Of a DNA stretch of 8,840 nt, positions 1 through 5,701 are shown piece by piece. Below the pieces are notes generated by a model. The model was not told the DNA's origin and searched no databases. It saw nothing but the letters and a program-made list of their open reading frames with translations. Source of the DNA: Candidatus Brocadiia bacterium (GTDB lineage: Bacteria > Planctomycetota > MHYJ01 > JACQXL01); contig JAGUXD010000174.1 of assembly GCA_020062035.1 (NCBI GenBank), positions 1 to 8,840 of the forward strand, given 5' to 3'. Each line of letters begins with the position of its first letter. Positions within the stretch are counted from its first letter, which is position 1. A program made the translations under genes and the position numbers.

Positions 1-131
1 ATTTGTCCCTATATCACTGAGAGAGGTATGGCTCTGGGTGATAATATCTGCTATATTAGAGATGGTCTTGTCTATCTGTGCCCAGGTATAGTCATTAGAG
101 GCGGCAGTTACTGCACCTGTCCTGCCGAATA
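1..131 (-). repeat. Direct repeat, copy 2 (in reading order) of the 345-bp coding module
   Basis: Bases 1-about 127 match 346-about 472 with roughly 9 mismatches by eye, offset by exactly 345 bp (115 codons). It encodes the second FGRTGAVTAASNDYTWAQID...SLSDIGTN copy. The repeat touches the window edge and probably continues, so more copies may lie to the left. Confidence 0.8.
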
Positions 132-861
132 CAGAAGACACTGGCGCTGAAGGCAGCACAGACCAGGTCTGGTCGCCCCTTAAGAACTTGGTATTATCCG
201 CAAGACCAGTACCTAATTGGGTTGTTATGACCAGGGCGTTTGAACCAAGCCCGGCATAGCCATTAGCCGCGCCTTTATTAGCGGTCTGCTCGTGTCCTGA
301 ATGCGGCGCCGAAGCGGATATATGCGTATCTATTTGTGCGTGAGTATTTGTCCCTATATCACTCAGAGAGGTATGGCTTTTCGTGGTGATATCTGCTATA
401 TTAGAAGTGGTCTTGTCTATCTGTGCCCAGGTGTAGTCATTAGAGGCGGCAGTTACTGCACCTGTCCTGCCGAATATGGAACTAACAGTACTCACCCAGG
501 ATAATGTGCCAGCGCCGTCAGTACGTAGGACATAGCCATCTGTGCCGTAATTCAATGGCAGGGTATAGATGTAGTTATTGCTTAATGTCGGTGCCTTAAA
601 GCCAGTGTAATAAGTGCCGGTAACGAGACGGAGTTCTCCCTTGGAATTGACCCTGAAGACGGTCTGGGCGGATGAGTTCTGGATGGCGAAATTACTCACA
701 CCTCCGTTATCAGTAAGTTTTATCTTGACATCATCAGCGGCATAAAGCACCGCAGAGACGTAGAGAACGCAGAGAATTATAATCCCTGTATCCCATATCC
801 CATATCTTGCATCCCGTCCCGTATCCTGTGTTCTGCCTTTTACCAATGTTTTGTTTTTCAT
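1..861 (-). CDS. Secreted phage-fibre-like repeat protein, N-terminal 287 residues (runs off left edge)
   Basis: Reading the minus strand from ATG at 861-859 gives 287 codons with no stop down to base 1, so the C-terminus is outside the window. Residues 1-27 are polar and basic. Residues 26-40 are a hydrophobic signal core, with probable cleavage near LYA/ADD (about residue 41). Residues 44-123 form a Gly/Asn/Thr-rich head ending in LRTDGAGTLSW. From residue 127 a module begins with SSIFGRTGAVTAASNDYTWA, passes through SHTSLSDIGTNTHAQIDTHI and TKFLRGDQTW, and restarts at residue 242, giving a period of 115 residues. FGRTGAV and FLRGD-TW motifs are common in phage tail-fibre-like and candidate-phylum surface proteins. 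An RBS and a promoter precede it. Role inferred: exported surface or adhesion protein. Whether it is prophage-derived cannot be told, since no other phage gene is visible. Frame and export are well supported; function is not. Confidence 0.8.
   Translation of the reverse strand, partial: MKNKTLVKGRTQDTGRDARYGIWDTGIIILCVLYVSAVLYAADDVKIKLTDNGGVSNFAIQNSSAQTVFRVNSKGELRLVTGTYYTGFKAPTLSNNYIYTLPLNYGTDGYVLRTDGAGTLSWVSTVSSIFGRTGAVTAASNDYTWAQIDKTTSNIADITTKSHTSLSDIGTNTHAQIDTHISASAPHSGHEQTANKGAANGYAGLGSNALVITTQLGTGLADNTKFLRGDQTWSVLPSAPVSSVFGRTGAVTAASNDYTWAQIDKTISNIADIITQSHTSLSDIGTN
346..476 (-). repeat. Direct repeat, copy 1 (in reading order) of the 345-bp coding module
   Basis: Partner of the repeat at 1-131, at the same phase relative to codons. 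Differences cluster where TTKSHT is replaced by IITQSHT. High nucleotide identity suggests recent duplication or gene conversion within the coding sequence. Confidence 0.8.
748..777. repeat. Dispersed repeat 'caccgcagagacg...', copy A, inside the signal-peptide coding region
   Basis: This 30-bp stretch is identical to 941-970 except at two positions (28/30). It lies inside the minus-strand gene and encodes residues 29-38 (ILCVLYVSAV), the hydrophobic core of the predicted signal peptide. Similar 'cgcagagaacgcagag' strings are known as scattered intergenic repeats in many environmental genomes (recalled, not searched). Confidence 0.8.
782..830. repeat. Degenerate TCCC(A/G)TA short-repeat tract
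   Basis: The tract holds repeated tatcccata/catcccgtccc-like units roughly every 8-10 bases. On the minus strand it encodes residues 11-27 of the secreted protein, directly before the hydrophobic core. Tracts of this type look like dispersed low-complexity repeats rather than selected coding sequence. Confidence 0.6.
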
Positions 862-869
862 AACTCACA

Positions 870-876
870 CTCCTTT
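870..876 (-). promoter_or_regulatory. Ribosome binding site of the secreted repeat protein
   Basis: The minus strand reads AAAGGAG followed by 8 bases (tgtgagtt) and then ATG at 861-859. This strong Shine-Dalgarno fixes the start. Confidence 0.8.
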
Positions 877-901
877 TTTAGGTTGAAATATTAAAAAATA
901 A

Positions 902-930
902 AATATACAAAAAATTATCATTCTTGTCAA
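902..930 (-). promoter_or_regulatory. Sigma-70-type promoter for the secreted repeat protein
   Basis: On the minus strand, TTGACA (930-925) is followed by a 17-bp spacer and TATATT (907-902), in an AT-rich stretch about 25 bases upstream of the RBS. The -35 is a perfect match and the -10 is a 5/6 match at ideal spacing. No experiment supports it. Confidence 0.7.
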
Positions 931-940
931 GAAAATTATT

Positions 941-1047
941 CACCGCAGAGACGCAGAGAACGTAGAGAATAAAATCCCGCCCAGGCAGGATAAGGAAACC
1001 AAGAGACCAACGCCGACGTTACGTCTGGGCTCTGTGAGTCTGCGGTG
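941..1047. repeat. Imperfect inverted-repeat element between the secreted protein and the tRNA (MITE/REP-like)
   Basis: The left end caccgcaga (941-949) is exactly inverted at the right end as tctgcggtg (1039-1047), with further partial pairing inside. The left 30 bases (941-970) are copy B of the dispersed repeat at 748-777. Inside are a short hairpin, ATCCCGCC/GGCAGGAT at 974-991 (7 of 8 pairs, 2-base loop), and an 11-base dyad GACGTTACGTC at 1015-1025. No ORF is present. It may be a non-coding mobile element or folded repeat. Target-site duplications are not evident. Confidence 0.5.
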
Positions 1048-1082
1048 TACTTTCCTATATCGTAAAAAAATACAATAAAATA

Positions 1083-1088
1083 TTGACA
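1083..1088 (+). promoter_or_regulatory. Candidate -35 element for tRNA-Ala
   Basis: A perfect TTGACA sits 33 bases upstream of the mature tRNA. The -10 at the matching distance (about 1106-1112, gaactac) is poor, so only the -35 is convincing. Confidence 0.35.
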
Positions 1089-1121
1089 TCCTGGTTTTTA
1101 ATAGTGAACTACTTGAGAGTT

Positions 1122-1197
1122 GGGGGTGTAGCTCAGTTGGGAGAGCGTGTGAATGGCATTCACAAGGTCAGGGGTTCGAACCCCCTCACCTCCACCA
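1122..1197 (+). tRNA. tRNA-Ala (anticodon GGC)
   Basis: The 76 bases fold as a full cloverleaf. The acceptor GGGGGTG pairs with CACCTCC and includes the G3-U70 wobble, the classic alanine identity element. The D arm is GCTC/GAGC and the anticodon stem is TGTGA/TCACA. The loop ATGGCAT has GGC at 1155-1157, reading GCC codons. The T arm is AGGGG/CCCCT with loop TTCGAAC, the discriminator is A1194, and CCA is encoded at 1195-1197. No mismatches occur in the stems. Confidence 0.97.
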
Positions 1198-1198
1198 T

Positions 1199-1214
1199 CC
1201 CGAATGCCTTCGGG
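1199..1214 (+). other. Short hairpin just after the tRNA CCA
   Basis: CCCGAA (1199-1204) and TTCGGG (1209-1214) form a perfect 6-bp stem with a TGCC loop, one base after the tRNA 3' end. There is no T tract, so it is more likely a processing or weak pausing structure than a full terminator. The tRNA may be co-transcribed with the downstream gene. Confidence 0.4.
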
Positions 1215-1234
1215 CGCGGAGCGGGGTTGTAAAT

Positions 1235-2638
1235 ATGACTATAATTGATACTCACGCTCATCTTGATTTCCCGGAGTTTGCTGGTGATTTGGATGAGGTT
1301 CTGAAACGCGCTAAAGAAAATAATATCGCTTTTATCATCACTGTCGGAACTAATCTAAAATCATCACTCCGGGCAGTTGAACTGGCAGGAAAATATCCGC
1401 AGGTCTATGCGAGTGTCGGTCTACATCCGCATGAGGCGGATAATATCACAGGGAACGATTGGAAGGAATTTACAAAATTGGTGAGTAATGATAAAGTTGT
1501 GGCAATCGGCGAGACCGGGCTTGATTTCCATAAAAAACCCGACGCTCGGGTGTTTGATAAGGCACAGGAAAAGGCATTTATCAGACAACTCATCCTGTCC
1601 ATTGAACATAATAAGCCGCTGATAATCCACGACCGCGAGGCACATTCAGAATGTCTCTCTATATTGAGAAGGTTAATAGGAAGTGAGATAAGGGGTGTGG
1701 CTCATTGTTTCTCAGCGGATAAAGAGGTTGCCAGAGAATACCTGAATTTAGGGATGTTCATCTCGGTTGCTGGTCCGATTACCTATCCGAATGCGAACCA
1801 GTTAAGAGAGACAGTAAAAGATACCATTCCAGTAGAGAGATTATTATTAGAAACAGATTGTCCATTTCTGGCACCGCAGTCAAAAAGGGGTGAACGTAAT
1901 GAGCCCGCTTATCTGGTCTATCATTTAGAGGAATTATCTAAACTGTATGGGTTATCTACTGAGGATGTTGCCAGAATAACATCAGTGAATGCTAAACGGC
2001 TTTTCGGGATAGAGAGCGCTCATCTGTGGTCAGATAGTTCTGACGCGATTGCCTATGCGATTCGTAATTCATTATACCTTAATATTACTAACCGCTGCAC
2101 CTCTAAATGTTATTTTTGCGTGACTCGTTTCAGTGATTATGTTAAAGGACATAATCTTCGTCTGTCAAAAGAGCCATCTTTAGATGAGATTATCTCTGCG
2201 ATACCAGAAGATGTCCAAACACGATATAAAGAAGTGGTGTTCTGTGGTTATGGTGAGCCGACCCTGCGATTGGATATTATCAAAGAGGTCTCTCGGTATT
2301 TGAAGAAAAAAGAGATGAAAGTCCGACTTAATACCAATGGACATGCGAACCTGATTGCAAACCGCTCGGTTAGTCCTGAACTTAAGGGATTATTAGATAG
2401 CGTTTCGGTAAGCGTTAACGCCTTAGGTCCAGAGGAGTATCAAAAGACCTGCCAGCCACAATTTGGTGCGAAAACATTTGACAAAGTTCTTGAATTTATT
2501 AAAGAAGTAAAAATGTCTGTGCCTTATGTGGAAATAACGACCGTATTGCGACCAGGGATTGATGTGAAACAATTCCAGAAATTCGCCCAGGATTTTGGAG
2601 TGGATTTCAGGGCAAGAATTTATAATGAAGTAGGCTAA
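1235..2638 (+). CDS. tatD: TatD-family metal-dependent hydrolase fused to a radical SAM domain
   Basis: Two domains. Residues 1-about 260 are a TatD DNase-type TIM barrel with the metal ligands of the family: DTHAHLD (His7, His9), GETGLDFHK (Glu93), IHDRE (His132), AHCFS (His157) and ETDCPFLAP (Asp208). Residues 280-467 are a compact radical SAM domain with the 4Fe-4S motif CTSKCYFC (Cys288, Cys292, Cys295; CX3CX2C) and a GYGEPT glycine/SAM motif at 338-343. TatD enzymes are Mg-dependent 3'-5' exonucleases. A TatD-linked radical SAM family of unknown reaction (TIGR04038, recalled) occurs fused or adjacent to TatD. No SPASM-like Cys cluster is seen after the core, so no extra FeS cluster is expected. 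ATG 1235 is chosen because TatD proteins begin a few residues before DTHAH; a GGGG-type weak RBS lies 8 bases upstream. Probably cytoplasmic. The substrate of the radical SAM half is unknown. Confidence 0.95.
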   Translation: MTIIDTHAHLDFPEFAGDLDEVLKRAKENNIAFIITVGTNLKSSLRAVELAGKYPQVYASVGLHPHEADNITGNDWKEFTKLVSNDKVVAIGETGLDFHKKPDARVFDKAQEKAFIRQLILSIEHNKPLIIHDREAHSECLSILRRLIGSEIRGVAHCFSADKEVAREYLNLGMFISVAGPITYPNANQLRETVKDTIPVERLLLETDCPFLAPQSKRGERNEPAYLVYHLEELSKLYGLSTEDVARITSVNAKRLFGIESAHLWSDSSDAIAYAIRNSLYLNITNRCTSKCYFCVTRFSDYVKGHNLRLSKEPSLDEIISAIPEDVQTRYKEVVFCGYGEPTLRLDIIKEVSRYLKKKEMKVRLNTNGHANLIANRSVSPELKGLLDSVSVSVNALGPEEYQKTCQPQFGAKTFDKVLEFIKEVKMSVPYVEITTVLRPGIDVKQFQKFAQDFGVDFRARIYNEVG

Positions 2639-2667
2639 TAGGTTGATAAACCTTATTAACTAAATAT

Positions 2668-2674
2668 AAGGAGG
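2668..2674 (+). promoter_or_regulatory. Perfect Shine-Dalgarno that selects an ACG start
   Basis: AAGGAGG lies 5 bases upstream of ACG (2680-2682). No ATG, GTG or TTG occurs in this frame between the in-frame stop at 2647-2649 and the SD, so this site implies initiation at ACG. Confidence 0.7.
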
Positions 2675-2679
2675 TATTT

Positions 2680-2829
2680 ACGTCAGAAAAAGGATATTGC
2701 GTGAAATGCAAGACCACGAAGGAAATCAAGGATGCCAAAGAGGTAACGATGAAAAATAAAAGAAGGGCGGTGAAAGGCAACTGTCCTACCTGTGGCACGG
2801 GAATGTATAAGATTCTTGGGAAGAAGTAG
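2680..2829 (+). CDS. DUF5679-like small zinc-ribbon protein, probable ACG start
   Basis: The 49-codon frame contains [20 protein letters not shown] near its start and [11 protein letters not shown] near its end, matching my recollection of DUF5679 (YCVKC...KEM...T..NGR.A..G.CP.CGTKM). Two CxxC knuckles (Cys7/Cys10 and Cys35/Cys38) form one zinc ribbon, and the tail KILGKK is basic. Family function is unknown; a nucleic-acid or ribosome-associated role is only a guess from size, charge and its place next to rpmA. The start is unusual: homologues begin a few residues before YCVKC, and only ACG fits there, placed 5 bases after AAGGAGG. The first canonical start, GTG at 2701, would lose Cys7. Stop TAG is 13 bases before rpmA. 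The frame is certain; the start codon is inferred. Confidence 0.85.
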   Translation, partial: TSEKGYCVKCKTTKEIKDAKEVTMKNKRRAVKGNCPTCGTGMYKILGKK

Positions 2830-2842
2830 CGAGGAGATTTTT

Positions 2843-3088
2843 ATGGCACATAAAAAAGGCGGGGGTTCGTCAAAGAATAACAGAGATAGTAAGTCAAAAA
2901 GAAGGGGTGTAAAATGTTTTGGTGGCGAACAGGTAAAAGCCGGTGCGATTTTAGTGCGTCAGTGCGGAACGGTCTTTAAGCCGGGCTTTAATGTCTCAAT
3001 TGGCAGGGATAACACCCTTTTTGCCCTTAAAAGAGGCATCGTAAGGTTCCTCGGCGGAAATCGGATAAGTGTTGTCTCGCAGACATAA
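2843..3088 (+). CDS. rpmA: 50S ribosomal protein L27
   Basis: An 81-aa basic protein beginning [20 protein letters not shown], the diagnostic N-terminus of L27, followed by [22 protein letters not shown] and a [18 protein letters not shown] core. L27 sits near the peptidyl-transferase centre, with its N-terminal tail reaching the P-site tRNA. The open frame extends upstream to an ATG at 2792, but GAGGAG at 2831-2836 with 6-base spacing and family homology fix the start at 2843. The N-terminus starts directly at AHKK, so there is no Firmicute-type Prp cleavage extension. rplU (L21) and obgE, the usual neighbours, are absent. A DUF5679 gene precedes it and an FHA gene follows 6 bases after the stop. 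Confidence 0.97.
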   Translation: MAHKKGGGSSKNNRDSKSKRRGVKCFGGEQVKAGAILVRQCGTVFKPGFNVSIGRDNTLFALKRGIVRFLGGNRISVVSQT

Positions 3089-3094
3089 TAATTT

Positions 3095-3796
3095 ATGATA
3101 GAACTGACTTTAACCTTTGAGCGAAGACCCGTAAATACTTTTAAGTTGGATAAGGATATAATTTTAATCGGCAGGGACCCGACCTGTGATGTGCGCATAG
3201 ATAATGTCGGCATTTCACGACATCACGCCCGTATTGAAAAACAGGGTGGTATTTATTCGCTCACTGATTTGGATAGTAGCAACGGCACCTTTGTGCGTGG
3301 ACAGAAGATTACTCAATATAACCTCAATAACGGTGATGAAATCAATATCTGGAATTTCTCTATCTTTTTCAGAATACCGGAGGCGGAGCAGGTAAAGGCA
3401 CCTGAGACAACACCTCAAAAAATAGATATTGATGCGACCATTGCCATAGACCGTAAGCAATTAGAACTAAAGCAAAAAGAACGTGGCTCGGCGCTGGTAG
3501 CACATTTAGGTTACACTGACCCCCAAAAAAGAGAACAGAACTATTCTATAATGAAGACCACAACCTTTTTTGGTAAAGGCCCAAAATGTGATTTCCAGAT
3601 AGGCGGATTTTTTATCCAGCATCGTCATTGCGCTATTATCAGAGATGAGATAGGGTTTAGATTTATTAATTTTGGTAATCGTTCAAGAGGCACGGTCAAT
3701 AGGCAAGAAGTGGACGATTATCGGCTGAAGAATGGTGATGTGATAAAAATAGCCGACAGGACATTTAAGTTTAATGAAGGAATCATCTCAAAATAA
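3095..3796 (+). CDS. Tandem FHA-domain protein
   Basis: A 233-aa soluble protein with two forkhead-associated domains, which bind phosphothreonine peptides. FHA1 (about 1-95) has the full signature: IGRDPTCDVRI (Gly26-Arg27), ISRHHARI (Ser41, His44) and DSSNGTFVRG (Ser62-Asn63-Gly64-Thr65). FHA2 (about 140-230) keeps the fold pattern but is degenerate: FGKGPKCDFQI has Lys for the binding Arg, IQHRHCAI lacks the Ser, and GNRSRGTVN replaces SSNGT. FHA2 is therefore probably structural or binds a different ligand. The linker (100-125) holds threonines in PETTPQ and IDATIAIDR, possible kinase targets for intramolecular binding as in GarA-type proteins (inference). No transmembrane segment is present. 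No SD is seen before ATG 3095, so coupling to rpmA is likely. The 3' end overlaps pcm by 23 bases. No Ser/Thr kinase gene is in the window. Confidence 0.93.
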   Translation: MIELTLTFERRPVNTFKLDKDIILIGRDPTCDVRIDNVGISRHHARIEKQGGIYSLTDLDSSNGTFVRGQKITQYNLNNGDEINIWNFSIFFRIPEAEQVKAPETTPQKIDIDATIAIDRKQLELKQKERGSALVAHLGYTDPQKREQNYSIMKTTTFFGKGPKCDFQIGGFFIQHRHCAIIRDEIGFRFINFGNRSRGTVNRQEVDDYRLKNGDVIKIADRTFKFNEGIISK

Positions 3797-4457
3797 TCAT
3801 CGCCTCGGTCATGACAAATATTTCCATCAGAGAAAGCAAATGGTTCAAACACAAATTGTCAGCCGTGGTGTCAAAGACCAGAGGGTTATTCAGGCATTTC
3901 TAAAGATTCCCAGACATCTTTTCGTGGGAGAAGAGTTAGTAAATCAAGCATATGATGATAATCCATTGCCAATTGGATTAGGGCAGACGATTTCCCAGCC
4001 ATATATGGTGGCTTATATGTTAGAGCATTTGAAAATAGAAAGCCATCATAAAGTGCTGGAGATAGGAACCGGCTCTGGCTATCAAACAGCACTGCTTTGC
4101 GAATTATCTAAAGAGGTTTATACAGTAGAAAGATTATCTCAACTTTCCCTTGAGGCAAAAGAAAGATTAACAAGATTAGGTTACAGTTCAATTCGTTATA
4201 AAAGGGAGGATGGGACATTGGGCTGGGACGAGTTCGCACCATATGAACGTATTATTATCAGTGCTTCTTCGCCTCAAACTCCGCCTACTCTTATCAAACA
4301 GCTTTCTGATGATAATGGTATTCTTTTATGCCCGGAAGGTAATGAATATTTTCAGGAAGTTGTGAGAACGATAAAGAGCCACGGTAGAATCCAGAAGGAT
4401 AATTTGGGCTCCTGCGTATTTGTCAAACTCCTTGGAAAAGAAGGATGGGAACAGTGA
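3774..4457 (+). CDS. pcm: Protein-L-isoaspartate O-methyltransferase
   Basis: The enzyme transfers a methyl group from SAM to L-isoaspartyl residues in damaged proteins, allowing their repair. The 227-aa protein has the family N-terminus MVQTQIVSRGVKDQRV (from residue 23), then IPRHLFV (45-51), the substrate-site block GQTISQPYMVA (70-80), SAM motif I VLEIGTGSGYQTALL (94-108) and VYTVER (115-120). The end FVKLLGKEGW matches the family's usual FVPLIG..GW. Length is close to normal. The 3774 start overlaps the FHA gene by 23 bases and gives about 22 residues before MVQTQ. An inner ATG at 3840 has a modest AGAG 7 bases upstream and is possible, but it would remove YFHQRK, which fits the family helix. 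Cytoplasmic. Confidence 0.95.
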   Translation: MKESSQNNHRLGHDKYFHQRKQMVQTQIVSRGVKDQRVIQAFLKIPRHLFVGEELVNQAYDDNPLPIGLGQTISQPYMVAYMLEHLKIESHHKVLEIGTGSGYQTALLCELSKEVYTVERLSQLSLEAKERLTRLGYSSIRYKREDGTLGWDEFAPYERIIISASSPQTPPTLIKQLSDDNGILLCPEGNEYFQEVVRTIKSHGRIQKDNLGSCVFVKLLGKEGWEQ

Positions 4458-5524
4458 TAACAAAAAACAAGACCGTATCTATCCTGTTTTATTTACTATC
4501 CATAGTGTTATCTTCCTGTATTTCTTCTTACCAACAGGCGCAAGAATATTTTTATAGAGGAAATCAATCATATCTTAACAATCATTATGAACATACGCTC
4601 TGGCAATACTGTCATTCTTTGCGGCAATTTGATATGCAGGACCCAACATCACCTTTTGTTCGTTCATTTAAGGCAAAGGTCTACTATCGTTTTTACCTTA
4701 TGGATGCCAATAGGACATATCAGGAATCTGGTGATGAGACTAAAGTGAAATGTTCTGATTTTGCGAATGTTTTGGATACCACTGACAAAGCAGATTTTCT
4801 TAAATTAGCATTTAGTGAAATTAAAGAAGTCAAGGGAACAGACCTAAAAACAGTAAATGATGATTTTCTAATTATCTACAGGGATTTGATAGTCGCTGAC
4901 TGGTTCTTAAACCAGGCAGAAAAGGTATCTACGGATATTCAAGTAGAAAGGATTCCTTCGGATTTCATAAAGGACATTAATTCTTTTGCGTATTATGAAA
5001 TAGCCAAATCATCATACCTTTCCGGTTTACAATCTCTTATGAGTGCCAGGCAATTCTTATCCGATAATGAAAAATTAGAGGTAGGGACTCTGCGTAAAAC
5101 AGCGTCTAATGGGTTGAAAAATATTTATTATCTGCTTTTTAGCCTGACTGCTAAATTAGATACCATAGAATTTAAGCGTCTGAATGAGCATTATTCTAAA
5201 GCGAAAGATAAAATAGAAGAAAATATTTCCGAGCATCCGCGGGATGACTTTTATAGAAACAGCATAGTTTTTGATAGTGAATTCCATATTAATGAGGCGC
5301 GTTCCAGAATGGATTCTGCAATAGAGATGTTTATTACGGACAAGATTGATAAAGCCGAGGGTTTGTTATTACAGGCATTAATAAACACTATTTATGCTAA
5401 AGAGTTCCCAACAAATATTTCTCAAAAAGATAAGAATTTGATAGACATCATTCAAACAGATATTTATTCTAATCTCTATCGGCTTTATAGCCAAAGTATG
5501 CAGTATAGAAAAGATGAAAGATAA
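4445..5524 (+). CDS. Lipoprotein of unknown function with TPR-like helices
   Basis: 359 aa. The N-terminus carries a lysine, a hydrophobic stretch (11-22) and the lipobox LSSC with Cys25, so it is a probable lipoprotein; the residue after Cys is Ile, which does not suggest inner-membrane retention. Residues 30-62 (QAQEYFYRGNQSYLNNHYEH and on) resemble a tetratricopeptide repeat, and the rest is almost all helix. A second TPR-like pair is around 285-330 (AEGLLLQALINT). No catalytic motif was recognised. ATG 4445 overlaps pcm by 13 bases. An in-frame GTG at 4454 has AAGGA 8 bases upstream and leaves the signal intact, so it may be the true start. Last gene of the run from tatD. Role inferred: envelope scaffold or assembly factor. 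Confidence 0.8.
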   Translation: MGTVITKNKTVSILFYLLSIVLSSCISSYQQAQEYFYRGNQSYLNNHYEHTLWQYCHSLRQFDMQDPTSPFVRSFKAKVYYRFYLMDANRTYQESGDETKVKCSDFANVLDTTDKADFLKLAFSEIKEVKGTDLKTVNDDFLIIYRDLIVADWFLNQAEKVSTDIQVERIPSDFIKDINSFAYYEIAKSSYLSGLQSLMSARQFLSDNEKLEVGTLRKTASNGLKNIYYLLFSLTAKLDTIEFKRLNEHYSKAKDKIEENISEHPRDDFYRNSIVFDSEFHINEARSRMDSAIEMFITDKIDKAEGLLLQALINTIYAKEFPTNISQKDKNLIDIIQTDIYSNLYRLYSQSMQYRKDER

Positions 5525-5701
5525 TGGTCATCACGGATTAGTGTGGGTAAATAATGGGAAATAATCTCCATTATGTTCCTGCTTATAGCAAAAATGCAAG
5601 ACAAGATTTGTGGATATTGAATTGGATAAATAGAGAGCGACCTTTATGCCTGCCCGCTTCTGTCTTATCCCCAGATGTATAACATCCGGGGATTTTCCAG
5701 G
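5525..5701 (+). other. Intergenic spacer with two hairpins
   Basis: No convincing gene. A bulged hairpin pairs GGAAATAAT (5557-5565) with ATTATGTTCC (5570-5579) around a CTCC loop: 9 pairs and one bulged G. A second, stronger hairpin is listed separately. No clear ECF-type or sigma-70 promoter could be assigned by eye. Confidence 0.5.
5669..5696 (+). terminator. Hairpin plus short T run upstream of the sigma factor gene
   Basis: CCCCAGATGT (5669-5678) pairs with ACATCCGGGG (5682-5691), 9 of 10 pairs with an ATA loop, followed by ATTTT. It could end the tatD-lipoprotein transcript or act as a leader structure for the sigma gene. The T run is short, so termination would be partial. An ATG at 5675 lies inside the stem, which argues against it as a start. 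Confidence 0.45.

Noticed and set aside
301..504. Plus-strand open frame of 67 codons
   Set aside because: It is the antisense of the secreted repeat gene, lacks an RBS and has no recognisable domain.
1405..1645. Two overlapping minus-strand frames inside tatD
   Set aside because: They are antisense to the conserved TatD core and have no RBS; shadows of a well-supported gene.
2639..2657. Weak hairpin AATAGGTT / AACCTTATT after tatD as a terminator
   Set aside because: Low-GC bulged stem with no T tract; read-through into the DUF5679-rpmA genes is more likely.
2643..2670. TTGATA-N16-TATAAG as a promoter for the DUF5679 gene
   Set aside because: Transcription would begin about 7 bases after 2670, beyond most or all of the Shine-Dalgarno, so it cannot serve that gene well; likely AT-rich chance.
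2607..2798. Minus-strand frame over the DUF5679 gene
   Set aside because: The plus strand encodes a conserved zinc ribbon with a perfect SD; the antisense frame has no support.
2792..2842. 17-residue N-terminal extension of L27
   Set aside because: It overlaps the DUF5679 coding region; GAGGAG and the [10 protein letters not shown] homology fix the start at 2843.
3204..3460. Open frames in other phases within the FHA gene (both strands)
   Set aside because: Shadows of a gene with an intact FHA signature.
3886..4092. Minus-strand 68-codon frame within pcm
   Set aside because: Antisense to the conserved SAM-binding region, with no RBS or domain.
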